From Paraphaeosphaeria minitans (lineage: Eukaryota; Ascomycota; Dothideomycetes; Pleosporales; Didymosphaeriaceae): 64,000 nt of DNA. This document shows positions 43,875-54,019 of the stretch, piece by piece. Each line of letters begins with the position of its first letter. The stretch's first letter is position 1. The stretch spans positions 1,240,001 through 1,304,000 of the forward strand of contig WJXW01000017.1 of assembly GCA_015832175.1 (NCBI GenBank), read 5' to 3'. The translations under genes and the position numbers were made by a program. A model generated the notes under the pieces. It had not been told where the DNA came from and made no database searches. It worked only from the letters and a program-made list of their open reading frames with translations.

Positions 43875-45082
43875 CTACTTCTCCGCCTTCTTCCTCTGAA
43901 AAACAAACAAGCCCTCGTCCTTCCCTGCGAAACTCGGCAACGGCAGACGTAGCGTCAATTCAAACTCCTTCAATTCTTTCTCCACCCACTTATCCACCAC
44001 CTGATCTTGAAAAGCCGTAAATCCATTCCCATTCTGCGTGCCCGCCACCACAATACTATCGCCCTTGAACGTTTTCAGAACAGGCCCTGTGAAGTTTCCC
44101 GTAGCCTGTGGATACACAAGCAATAGCACACACCCCTTCCCTCCATCATTATTCTTCAGATATGCAACGCCATCCTCGCGGATAGTGTCTCCCACCCAGC
44201 TAAAGCGGTACTCAGACAGCCCGTTATCGATCGGCCGGACGTCGAGAGTCTTCATGTTCTCCACTAAGGGGAAGTTCCTGAGCATGAAACTCCAGTACCC
44301 GTTCCCGGAGCCGATGTCTAGAACTGGCCTCACATCTTCTCTTGATGGCTTAGCGGGCTGTGCCAGTTTCGCGATGACATGCAGAGCTGCATACGTCGGC
44401 ACTATGCAGCCGAAGTGGTGGTAGAATACTGGGAGGATATGATGAGCTATCTTTGTGTGTGCGGTGTTTGGCCAAGGGCCTGCCCATTCTAGTTCGTCGC
44501 AGGAGTAGGTCCAAAGGGAAAAATAAGGATTGGTGTGGGTTCGGGTTTTTTTAGCAGGTATCAGACCAGTGGAGATGTTGTGGAAGCGGTCTTGGAGGTG
44601 GTTGGAGATGTGGGCGCGGATTGTGTTGGGTCCTGAGCATGCTTTGAACGCGTTCAGGGCCTTGGGAAGGGATACTGAGGGCGAGAAGAGGCTGGTGTAA
44701 GCCGAGATCTCGTCTGGTGATGGATGGGGCGGATCGTGCTGAGATGGTCAGACAATGTTTCCCAAGCCCTTAGCAAGGTCACAATGAAATGATGAGAGAT
44801 GATCAAGTCTCGCGAAGAAACTTGGCAATTGATATTACATACAAGGTTCCGATTTTCATCGTGGTACCAGTCGTGCATACCGTGCACCCGCTTGCCACCA
44901 ACGGCTCTCTGCGTGATAGCAAGAGTTGTCTCGCCTTGTGCTCTGTAGACATAATTGTCTGATTTGGGGATGTTGAAGGCAGCTCGGATACATTCCTCGA
45001 AGTTTTTGCGATTATGCTTCGGATTGTATTTTTCGTCTGTCCACCCTTCAAGCAGCGCATCCGGACTGAAGCTCAGTGCCAT
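43875..45082 (-). CDS. SAM-dependent methyltransferase-like protein
   Basis: Two exons, 45082-44843 and 44738-43875, with a 104-nt intron (GTATGT donor, CTCAG acceptor); 367 residues. VLDIGSGNGYWSFMLR (about residues 220-235) is a good motif I (SAM-binding) of class I methyltransferases. It is followed by an acidic end of beta-2 in MKTLDVRP. The C-terminal part is beta-rich with LLLVYPQATGNFTG and DSIVVAGTQNGNGFTAF. The N-terminal region (EGWTDEKYNPKHNRKNFEECI) contains no recognised domain. I believe this corresponds to an uncharacterised fungal family; substrate unknown. The reading frame across 44400-44738 has no ATG but is open, so the protein is longer than the segment starting at 44402. 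Confidence 0.8.
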
Positions 45083-45294
45083 GACTATATCTTGCCTTCA
45101 TGGGCTTCCTGAGTGAGGTTCGACACGAGGAATCTCCAGAAGGCTTCCCTATTTTAGTGTTAGTAGGTATCCTTATTTACCCGGAGCTGTTTATGGTCCG
45201 GGCACGAATTATTCGACCTGGCAAATAAAGTGATGACGATGCACGTAGAAAGACGGGTGAACGAGGGCGCTGTTGCGCGCTAGATATCGCTTAA
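45083..45294. other. Promoter side of the methyltransferase-like gene
   Basis: A short spacer up to the left end of the MITE, the last three bases being its TAA target duplication (45292-45294). Nothing else recognised. Confidence 0.4.
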
Positions 45295-45318
45295 GGGCCT
45301 GTTCGGTGGGCGTGATCT
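45295..45318 (+). repeat. Left terminal inverted repeat of MITE
   Basis: 24 bp, pairs with 46062-46085 with two transition mismatches. Preceded by the TAA target duplication. Confidence 0.85.
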
Positions 45319-46061
45319 CAAATCGTGATCTGGGCTTAATCTCGCCCGGTTTCAGTAAAGCGCTAGCGTAGAATTTTTTGTTAGTGTAGCTATACAAATT
45401 GTTCTAAAGACCTACTTCTAATATATCTAGATTAACCTACGTTTAGTAACTACCTATCTAAAAGTCTTATCTTATTAAACTTTAGTATTATTAATTAATA
45501 ATCCTTTATACTAACTCTAAGTACTTTAGCGTGTAAGGCGTTATAAGAGCTCTTATAGAGCTTAACGCCTACTCTATTACTAATATTAACTCTTTTTTCT
45601 CTATTATAGACACTAGCGTTGTCCCTATTAATGTTTACAGCGTCGCTAACGCCTAGAGGAAGCTAGGGTTAGAGTCTATAGTTACTATATATAATTAAGA
45701 TTTATTTACGCCTATAAGTAGCGCTAGAGTCTTCTTTACAGCGTAAATTAACACTAAAGTTATTACTATTAATACTCCTATAACGCCTATAGGGGCCTCT
45801 CTACTAAGTATTATAGTATTAAAAAGCTCTAAGATTTAATAAAATAGACCTCCTAACTTTATACTTAGTTTAACTTATAATCTTACGCTTAAATAGGTAT
45901 AAATGTAGATCCTATTAGTACTAGTAAGGGTTAGTTTAGCTAGTTAATTACTCCTAAATTAGACCTCTATTTATAACATTAAGATTACGCTTAAACTAAA
46001 CACAGCGTGATCTCAATGTGAGCCTAACTAGATCTAGTAATCAAGATGAGATCAAGCCTCC

Positions 46062-46085
46062 AGATCACGTCTACCGAACAGGCCC
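46062..46085 (-). repeat. Right terminal inverted repeat of MITE
   Basis: Inverted partner of 45295-45318. Followed by TAA. Similarity to the left end continues inward if about 15 bp, including one GTGATCT copy, is skipped. Confidence 0.85.
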
Positions 46086-46285
46086 TAACAGACCAGTCGT
46101 GCGCTCCGAGGTTGCAAATGCGCATTCGTCATCCCTCAGTAAGCCGCCAACGCTTGCCGACCTCGATTCCGTGTGCCAGACTTGTCAGGCCTTACTCACC
46201 ATTGCAAATACTTGAGATCAAAGAAGGCTTCTCCAAAGAACTCACTGTAATAGTCTCGCACTAACCTCGCAGTGCAACTGACAAG

Positions 46286-46292
46286 TATAAAG
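46286..46292 (+). promoter_or_regulatory. TATA box of the pirin gene
   Basis: TATAAAG, 48 nt upstream of the first ATG at 46334. With a normal spacing to the transcription start this leaves a leader of about 15-25 nt. Confidence 0.5.
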
Positions 46293-46333
46293 CAGCCCCA
46301 CCACTTCGATGGTGCATAGGCTTCCCTTCTGAA

Positions 46334-47314
46334 ATGACAACTGGGCAAGCACAACAGCCTATAGCGCATACTTTGAACATCACTACCAAAAGCTTCGCAG
46401 TGCTCATTACAATTCTAGCAATCACCCTGGCGTTCTCCATATCCGTCCGCAGTGCTCTCTCTTCTGTCCTCCCTAGGACCTTCGCCACACCCGTCCGCAG
46501 CATGGCTACCATGTCGCCCGCATCTTTGAAGATCACCAAGCGCCCCTGGTCCCAACGTGGCCATGCCGACCACGACTGGCTCTACACCTACCACACCTTC
46601 TCCTTCGCCTCCTACTACTCGCCCGATCCTCTCCACCAGTCCTTCGGCCCTCTGCGCGTTATTAACGAAGACCGCGTCAAGCCCACAACCGGCTTCGGCG
46701 CGCACTCCCACGCCGAGTTCCTCATCTTCTCCTACATCGTCAACGGTACACTCGAGCACCGGGACAGCATGGGCAACCTCGAGAACCTGAAGCGCGGCGA
46801 GGTGCAGTTCACCAGCGCAGGAACGGGCATTCGGCACTCGGAGTACAACCGCGATAACAACGACGAGGTCCACTTCCTGCAAATCTGGGCGAAGCCGAAC
46901 AAGTCGAGGCTCGCGCCACACTACGAGACGAAGAAATTCACCGACGAGCAGAAGAAAGATACGCTGGTGCGCATCATGGAAGATACTAGTCGGCTGGGCG
47001 AGAAGACAGACACCTCGCCAATCGGCTTGCAGGCAGATTTGAGCATGGATGCGTCTATCCTGTCGCCGGGCAAGACTGTCACTCATGAAATCGTCGCTGA
47101 GGGCCCACGGAAAATATTCTTACAGAACATTATGCATGGACGGACGCAGCCAAAGCAAGGCGGCGCGAAGATCAAAGTCGGGGATGTCGTGTTGGGCGAG
47201 GGTGATGGTGCATACGTCGAGGGGTTGGCCGGCCCAGGAAAGGTTGAGGTTGAAAGTGTCGGGGATAAGCCTGCAGAGTTCCTTATATTTGACATGGGTA
47301 CGAAGGACACGTAA
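46334..47314 (+). CDS. Pirin family protein with N-terminal membrane/targeting extension
   Basis: Single exon, 326 residues. Pirins are bicupin iron proteins; relatives act as nuclear redox cofactors or quercetin 2,3-dioxygenases. The N-terminal cupin shows DHDWLYTYHTFSFASYY, then GFGAHSHAEFLIFSYIVNG and the E-H-R-D metal-site segment, GEVQFTSAGTGIRHSEYN and EVHFLQIWAKPN, all diagnostic. The C-terminal cupin is typical, ending PAEFLIFDMG. Upstream of the cupin is an unusual extension (1-56) with a hydrophobic helix (SFAVLITILAITLAFSISV) followed by RTFATPVRSM, which could be a signal anchor or mitochondrial targeting signal. A second ATG at 46502 (MATMSPASLKITKRPW) would give the usual soluble pirin. 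It is the last intact gene before the repeat block. Confidence 0.93.
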   Translation: MTTGQAQQPIAHTLNITTKSFAVLITILAITLAFSISVRSALSSVLPRTFATPVRSMATMSPASLKITKRPWSQRGHADHDWLYTYHTFSFASYYSPDPLHQSFGPLRVINEDRVKPTTGFGAHSHAEFLIFSYIVNGTLEHRDSMGNLENLKRGEVQFTSAGTGIRHSEYNRDNNDEVHFLQIWAKPNKSRLAPHYETKKFTDEQKKDTLVRIMEDTSRLGEKTDTSPIGLQADLSMDASILSPGKTVTHEIVAEGPRKIFLQNIMHGRTQPKQGGAKIKVGDVVLGEGDGAYVEGLAGPGKVEVESVGDKPAEFLIFDMGTKDT

Positions 47315-47832
47315 ATAGAATAGTTTTGTAAGCGGGCGACATGTGTATAACAAATTTCATCTTGTCATCTAGTAGCAAGCTAGTTCTAAGGAATGCTAAT
47401 GAATTTAAGCTCACTACTATATAGTTTTACTAGTAAGGGTTCTCACCATAGATCCGCCCAATGCAGGATCTGGTGTACGTAATATACTAATGTTAAATTA
47501 GAGCACTAGAAGCTTAAAATAATTTTAAATTATTAGATAGAATAAGTTATTAAATCTAAGAGGGTAGCTAGTCCTAAAGGGTTAAGATTAGTTCTTAGGT
47601 AGGAGTATTTAAAATATAATACTAATCCATGCAAAGTTTATTAGATAGGCTTATAATGAAAAACTCACTTTAATATTACTTTAATATATAATATTACCCT
47701 TAATTTTTAGTTATTGTGTTACTTAATATTAAAAAAACAATTTATAGAATTATAATACTATATTTAAGTAAATAGTATTTACCTATTTAAGAAAAAGTGT
47801 AAAACGACTAACTACTATAGTGTAAAGGTTAG
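47315..47832. other. Transition to AT-rich repeat block
   Basis: Base composition drops sharply right after the pirin stop. It holds the LTR fragment at 47548-47606 and otherwise AT-rich sequence without recognised features. Confidence 0.6.
47548..47606 (-). repeat. Fragment of the chromovirus LTR 3' end, inverted
   Basis: About 59 bp closely match the reverse complement of the last part of the 410-bp LTR (GGGTAGCTAGTCCTAAAGGG and TTCTTAGGTAGGAGTA). Similarity then stops. A relic of an older insertion. Confidence 0.75.
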
Positions 47833-48070
47833 TGTTGGTTTGGCTTAATCTATAATTAAGTATTTAAGGGTTAATAGTATACTATTGTGTAAAGGGTAAG
47901 AAGTAGGTTTAATTAATTACGTCTAGTCTATTATACAAAGGGGCACTAAGGACCTTATAAAGTCTCTGCCTCTTAGCGCTAACCTAAGCAGTGGGTCCTT
48001 GTGCGGGTCCTTATAGGTAGGTAGGCCTATATTTTACTTAGTACTATTTATATAATAAACTATATAAATA
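47833..48070 (-). repeat. 238-bp LTR of small element copy A
   Basis: Inverted copy of the LTRs at 51040-51277 and 53777-54014, of identical length. Begins TGTTGGTTTGG on the plus strand. Its TG/CA ends are changed by transitions at the far end. Confidence 0.92.
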
Positions 48071-48281
48071 CTACTAACTTTTCTTTTGTGTAATAGCTTA
48101 TATCTATTATATACTTCCCTTTTCTGTTCTTCTTTATCTATACAGTTAGCCTTCCCTATTAGAATAGGTTATAAGGTAGGTATAGTGTTACTATATAGTA
48201 GAGGTCTTATTTACACCTACTCTTGTGTAAATAGGTAGTAATAGCTAACTTACTTAGTTCTTACTTTATCCTTTTATACAG
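47833..48281 (-). mobile_element. Small LTR element copy A, left piece (3' LTR and internal end)
   Basis: Minus-strand copy of the same element as B (51040-54014). It consists of a 238-bp LTR (47833-48070) and about 210 bp of internal sequence equal to the part of B just upstream of its 3' LTR (about 53,570-53,776). It stops exactly where chromovirus copy 1 begins and continues at 57,844. The last five bases (TACAG) are the target duplication of copy 1. Confidence 0.9.
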
Positions 48282-48691
48282 TGTTACGTACCAGATAACA
48301 ACGTGGGACTCGGGCGCTTATAAAGGTGTGATGAAGCAACAATAGGGTTATAAATGTAATAAAGAGACACTAAGCAACTTAGATTAGGTTACGTAATGTG
48401 CTTAGTTACTTAGCAGCACTAAGTAGTAGAGTAGGTTACGTAAAGTGCTTAGTTACTTAGTAGCACTAAGTAGCGGAGTAGCCTTAGTATATAGAAACGC
48501 GAGGATAGGCTCTCTATACTTGTGTTTAATCTGTTTATTAATCTATTGTTTAGATTCTAGCAGACTAAATTGTTAACTTGTTACACTTTATAAGATACTA
48601 TTATATTAATAAGACTTTCTACCTTCTATAAGTACTCCTACCTAAGAACTAACTTTAACCCTTTAGGACTAGCTACCCTTTAGATTTAACA
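48282..48691 (+). repeat. 5' LTR of chromovirus copy 1
   Basis: Starts TGTTACGTACC and ends GATTTAACA; 410 bp, the same length as the 3' LTR. Confidence 0.93.
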
Positions 48692-51034
48692 TCTTAAACA
48701 CCCTTAATATAAGTACTTCATAAACTCCTACCTCTTCTACAGCTTTAGGTGCTACTAAGATTACTCCTATAAAAGATAGTAGTAAGGCGTATAAACCTAA
48801 TCTCTACTTTAGTAAACAATCTTAAACTAATGTCTAAATTCTCTAGTTAGACCTCTACTTCTTTGACTTAGATAAACCTTTTAAAGATAAAAAGAAGGTT
48901 ATCTTCGCAGTAATATATATGCGAGGAGATACAGGATTATAGATTTATCTCTACCTTAAAAAGTACCTAGGAATAGACCACAATAATAATGACAATAATT
49001 ACACAAACAAGTATACTAATATAGTTAATATTATTAAGGATTATAATAACTTTAAGAAATGCCTTAAACAACTCTTTAGGATTATTAATAAGGACTCTAT
49101 TATAAAAGCAAAGATTTAGACTATAACTTAGAAGTAATTAGTAGCTAAGTATATAGCTAAGTTTTACAGATACGCTATATAACTTAACTAGGACAATAAA
49201 TCTCTTTAGGATATATATAAATAAGGACTTAAATAGAAACTACGTAAAGAACTCTTATATAGTAGTGCGCGAATTACTAACCTTAAAGAACTATATAAAG
49301 AAACTATTAGAATTAACAAAGAATAGTTTTTACTGTAATAAGAGCTCTACTAAAACCCTAGGGCGATAAGCTTTAGACAACTAGTAAAAGTAGTTTATAA
49401 GAACCTTGTTAGAATCGTCTAAAAGCAATAGCTAAGGAACTACTAGAGATACAAACTAATAGAAGATGTCTAGTTTAACTACTTAGGCAAAGGAAAAGGA
49501 GGAAAGATAGGCCCTAAGCAGCCTAATAAACGCGTCTCTAATAGAAGTTAATAACTAATAACTAAGACCTGTAAATGCTTTATATATAGCAAACTAGGCC
49601 ATATAGCTAGGAACTATAGATTAAAGAACAAAGTCTATTAAACTAAGTTAAATATACTAACTATTAAGGACTAAGAACCTAATAAGGAATAAGAAGTTAT
49701 TATAACACTATTTAGTTACTAATACGTTATACTTAAGTAAAGTAAGCAATTAGATTTACCTAACTTATAACTATACGAAGATCTAGAAGATAACTTTAAT
49801 ATATACTATAACACAGAAGACGTAGAAGAGATACTAAGATTTCCTACTTCTTACCTACAAAGTAGGCGGGAAGAAGACAACCCTATGTTACTTAAGTATA
49901 AACTAAATGTTTAGGACTATATAGAACCCTACTAGGCACTAAAAGGGATACGACCCTATAAAAATAAGGAATTAGACTACGTACTAAAGTACTACCTAGA
50001 CTACTAAAATCCTATATACTAATTCTGTATGTAGACGTATTGCGAAGAACTAATATACGCATAATATAAGATAGAGAAAGAGGAGAATAAGAAATAACCT
50101 AGAAGGAAACTACGCTATAGATAGATATAGATAGACTACTCTATCGCAGCTTACAATAAACACCTCTAGGATAAATAATAAGTAAAATACTTTCCTCACC
50201 TTGCGCTAAAGGGTAATAAATACTATAATATGCTTATTAATAGAGACTACATACAACTATACTAGTACACGTGTCTAAACTAAGACTATAAATACCACTA
50301 TATAGCTAAATATTTAGACAGCTTTGCAAATTGCCCTACGTAAGAAGTAATAACAGAACTACTAATTTAACTAGTATATAGGAATAGTAAAGACTATAGA
50401 AGGAAAAACAGAAGAATATCCTTATAGGAAAAAGAAGAAGATAATCTACACAAGCCACGTACTTAAGAATAATAATAGAAGCAGATGCTTAGAAACGTAT
50501 ACTAGGCACTAGAACTTAACTATAACCTATATAAATAGATGTCTTTTTTAGGCCTAAACTTAGATAAGAAAATACCTTTATTAAATTAAATACTACAGTA
50601 AGTATAGTATTAGTTAAGCTACTAGTATAGCTTAAAGGAATATAGGCTTAAGCTCTTATAGACTTAGAAGTAGGAAGGAACTTTATATTTTATTAGATAG
50701 TAAGATAAGCAGGACTTATAATATTAGAGAAAAAAGTACCCTATATTGTCTATATTACAAATAGATCCCTAATGCCTAAGATACCTTAGATATACTAGGA
50801 GGTTACTACCACAATAACAGTCTAAGGACATAAAGAGGAACTTACTTTAGATGTCTTACTAGGATCTAAGTATAAGTTAGTTTTAGGATTACCTTAGTTA
50901 ATAATACACAACCTATAGATTAACTAGGGTATAAAGAAAATATTGTTTAAACGCTGCAATTATATATTATAAGTAAAGCCTACGTATTAACTAAAAATAA
51001 TAGTAGATAAGGGAGTTATTAACAACATAATACT
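48692..51034 (+). pseudogene. RIP-destroyed gag and protease region, chromovirus copy 1
   Basis: Many in-frame TAA/TAG. The gag zinc knuckle (CX2CX4HX4C) lies at 49576-49617. Its first Cys (TGC) and His (CAT) are intact, while the second and last Cys have become TAT, consistent with G-to-A change of TGT. Gag-like Lys/Asn-rich sequence lies upstream and a protease-like stretch around 50.6-50.9 kb downstream. The region ends at the insertion point of element B. Confidence 0.8.
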
Positions 51035-51039
51035 GTAAC

Positions 51040-51277
51040 TGTCCGTATAGTTTATTGTATAAATAGCACTGAGTGAAATAGGGGCCTACCTACCTATAGG
51101 GACCCGCACAAGGACCCACTACTTAGGTTAGCGCTAAGAGGCAGAGACTTTATAAAGCCCTTAGTGCCCCTTTGTACGATAGACTAGACGTAATTAATTA
51201 AACCTACTTCTTACCCTTTGCATAATAGTATACTATTAACCCTTAAATGCTTAATTATAGATTGAGCTAAACCAACA
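51040..51277 (+). repeat. 5' LTR of element B
   Basis: 238 bp, TG...CA ends intact. Confidence 0.94.
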
Positions 51278-51367
51278 CTAATTAGTGGTTAATTCTAATT
51301 AACTGTAAACTAGTAAGGTCTAAAGACAGAGCGCCCTGTAAGCTGGATGCGTAGGCTCTGTATTGTT

Positions 51368-51597
51368 ACCTTTACTAGAGATTGAATTTTGGATTATACA
51401 ATAAGTAGAAATAAAGTGTACACATTTGTAAAGAGTTGTATAATCTAGTCTAAGCTATTCTATAGAAAAGAAAGGAGATAATACCTTTACTAGAAATTAA
51501 ATTTTAGATTATACAATAAGTAGAAATAAAGCGCGCACATCTGTAAAGAGTCGCATAATCTAGTCTAAGCTATTTTATAGAAAAGAAAGGAGATAGT
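51368..51597 (+). repeat. 115-bp tandem duplication in element B leader
   Basis: Two units, 51368-51482 and 51483-51597, each starting ACCTTTACTAGA. All differences I can see between them are C/T or G/A transitions. Confidence 0.88.
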
Positions 51598-51691
51598 AAG
51601 CACATTCACAACCCTAAAAAACACGTCGCACGATTGAACTAGTGATAACTAAACGCAGACACGTCGCACAACTAAGAAAGATAACAATAAC

Positions 51692-53560
51692 ATGGCCTTA
51701 AGACTAGGAGACTTCTTAGAGGAACTATAACCTAAGGACGTTGCGTAATAATTAATACTGCCTTCTTAGTAAAAAGACAAAGCTAAAGCAATATAGCTTT
51801 AATAAGTAGAGGAAGTAATAAATATTAAGGCTATTACCTTAAGAGGAGAGATTGCACAAAAGTACTAGGTAGATAGAGTAGATCTACACAGCCACCTACC
51901 CCCTTCTCTAAAATAGCTAAACACTTATATAGTGTATATAATCGCGTAATATTGCGTAAGTAGTTTTAAAGGTAAAGAGGTAATCTCTTCTTTTACTAAA
52001 GATTTTAACGACTAAAAGAAGAGAACCTTTAATAAAATTAGTTATATAGTAAGAAGAGAGCTTATTGCTTTTCTTATAAAAGAAAGCTTTGTTGCTACTA
52101 ATTCTATAATAAAGGACACCTATGTAAAGAAACTCTTTAAACTATTATAGCTTAACTATAAGCTATAGACCCTTCGCATAATAACTCTATAACTATAACC
52201 TAAACTGCTTCGCACGATCCTAATAATGTAACCTACACTATTTGTAGGTAATGTATATATATATAGAGCACAGCTAGGGCCTATCTCTATACGTGCGAGG
52301 ACAGAGACACTATATATAGAGCCACACTAATAGCAGTAGCCTAAAACCTAGACTGCTTTTACCTAACAAACTATATTATACGAAGAGGCTAGACACTCCT
52401 AGTCTCCTTAATAACTAGGAGATTATGCTTATATCTAGCTAGACAAGATTATTCTCTTTTAGAAGGCTTAGAGTAAAGAGAATAACTACACTAGTAGGCT
52501 GTATAATATCTTAGCAGACAAGGCAAAAGTCTTTAGAGAACTATACTATAGGCTAGGCATACTATAGGACTAGTATATAAACATCTTCTTAGGAATCCTT
52601 TCTAATTGTGCGAGTACCTACTACCTACATAATATTAGACTAGAACTTTTATAGGATAAATTATATAATAGACTAAATAGGCACTTTAACACTAGTGTTA
52701 ATCATAATTAGTACTAGATAGACTAGACTACTCTTACCTTTAAACGCTATAAAAGGGATAATCTAGCTACTATATCGCATAAGGCCCTAGAAGTAATAAT
52801 TAATAAGCTTACTTTAGCCTAAAGGGCTCTTAGATAAGGCTTTAGTAGTAAATTATAACTATACACTACTATTATATAAGTATGCTATAGCTATCCTAAC
52901 CTTAAATAAGCTATGTTTAACCCTAAAAATATAGTAGAAGGCTTACTTAGTGACCTTTGTGCGTTACTTTAAGTTACTAAAGATAAGAAGAAGTTATAGT
53001 TCCTTTAAGATAGTAAAGAGGTGTACTACACTAATTAATAATATAATAATTCTAATCGCATAAGAAGATCTAGCCCCTTTAGAGGTAGATTAACCTTTAG
53101 ACTAAAAAAAAGGGGTAACTTTAGAAGTTTAAGCTCTTATATAAAGTAGAAATACTTTATATGCTATAAAGAAGGATACTAGTCTACTAACTATCTATTA
53201 AGGGATACCTAGCGAGCTAGAAGGTAATATATGTTATTATACGCTAACTTCTATAAATATAAACCCTCTACTATAGATGTATAAGTATATATCCTTAACT
53301 TTAAAAGAGAGCTAGAGGAAGAAGACTATTGCATAAAAGAGGAGGAAGATAAATAAGACTAATAGAGTAATAAAGAAGAAGTATAGAAGGCTACTTTATA
53401 CCTTACTTCTACTGTATACTTTTATTGTATAACTAGGAGCGATCCTTCTATACCTACTTACTAAGACCTAGCGCTAAGCATTATATTACTTAATACCCTA
53501 CCTTCTGTTTACGCATAGGATATATGCCTAGAAAGAGCCTTATTACGCAATACAACTCTA
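51692..53560 (+). pseudogene. RIP-destroyed gag-like gene of element B
   Basis: Starts at an ATG (51692, MALRLGDFLEEL) and soon meets TAA/TAG codons where Gln or Trp codons are expected. A zinc knuckle is recognisable around 53153-53194. Only the second Cys (TGC at about 53162-53164) survives, and the first Cys, His and last Cys positions read as Tyr codons. A duplicated, inverted copy of this region lies at 57844-59031. Confidence 0.7.
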
Positions 53561-53776
53561 CTACTATGCAAAGGGGTAAAGTAAAAACTAAGTAGATTAG
53601 CTGTTACTACCTATTTGCACAAGAGTAGGTGTAAACAGGACCTCTACTATATAGTAACACTGTACCTACCTTATAACCTGTTCTAATAGGGGAAGGCTAA
53701 CTGTATAGATAGAGAAGGATAGGAAAGGGAAAGTGTATAATAGATATAAGCTATTGCATAAAAGAAAAGTTGCTAG

Positions 53777-54014
53777 TGTCTATATAGTTTATCGTATAAA
53801 TAGCACTGAGTGAAATAGGGGCCTGCCTACCTATAGGGACCCGCATAAGGACCCACTACTTAGGTTAGCGCTAAGAGGCAGAGACTTTATAAAGCCCTTA
53901 GTGCCCCTTTGTACGATAGACCAGACATAATTAATTAAACCTACTTCTTACCTTTTGCACGATAGTATACTATTAACCCTTAAATGCTTAATTGTAGATT
54001 GAGCCAAACCAACA
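53777..54014 (+). repeat. 3' LTR of element B
   Basis: 238 bp, starts TGTCTATATAG, ends AACCAACA; differs from the 5' LTR mainly by transitions. Confidence 0.94.
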
Positions 54015-54019
54015 GTAAT

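Larger units (their letters stand above)
45295..46085. mobile_element. Harbinger/Tourist-like MITE, 791 bp, RIP-affected
   Basis: Terminal inverted repeats of 24 bp match with two mismatches, both G/A, and start GGGCCTGTTCGGT. They are flanked on both sides by a 3-bp TAA duplication (45292-45294 and 46086-46088). A GGGCCTGTT-type end with a TAA/TTA target is the hallmark of PIF/Harbinger and Tourist MITEs. The interior is strongly AT-rich, has no ORF of note and is full of TAG/TAA, so it is either a non-autonomous element or a deletion derivative. GTGATCT motifs recur near both ends (45312, 45325, 46007 and, inverted, 46062), as expected for transposase-binding subterminal repeats. It sits between the methyltransferase-like gene and the pirin gene. 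Confidence 0.8.
51040..54014 (+). mobile_element. Non-autonomous small LTR element B, 2975 bp, nested in copy 1
   Basis: Two LTRs of exactly 238 bp (51040-51277, 53777-54014), both TGTC...AACCAACA, flanked by GTAAC (51035-51039) and GTAAT (54015-54019). The uninterrupted site is visible in chromovirus copy 2 near 61,784 (ACTGTAATAGACAGTT). The interior carries a 115-bp tandem duplication and one gag-like region with a degraded zinc knuckle. I see no reverse transcriptase, RNase H or integrase; the space is too small for a full pol. It would therefore depend on another element for movement. Confidence 0.9.

Noticed and set aside
53602..54014. A longer 413-bp LTR beginning TGTTACTACC
   Set aside because: The inverted copy A shares this sequence, but the 5' copy of B shares only the last 238 bp, and the TGTC start at 53777 gives two LTRs of equal length with a matching target duplication.
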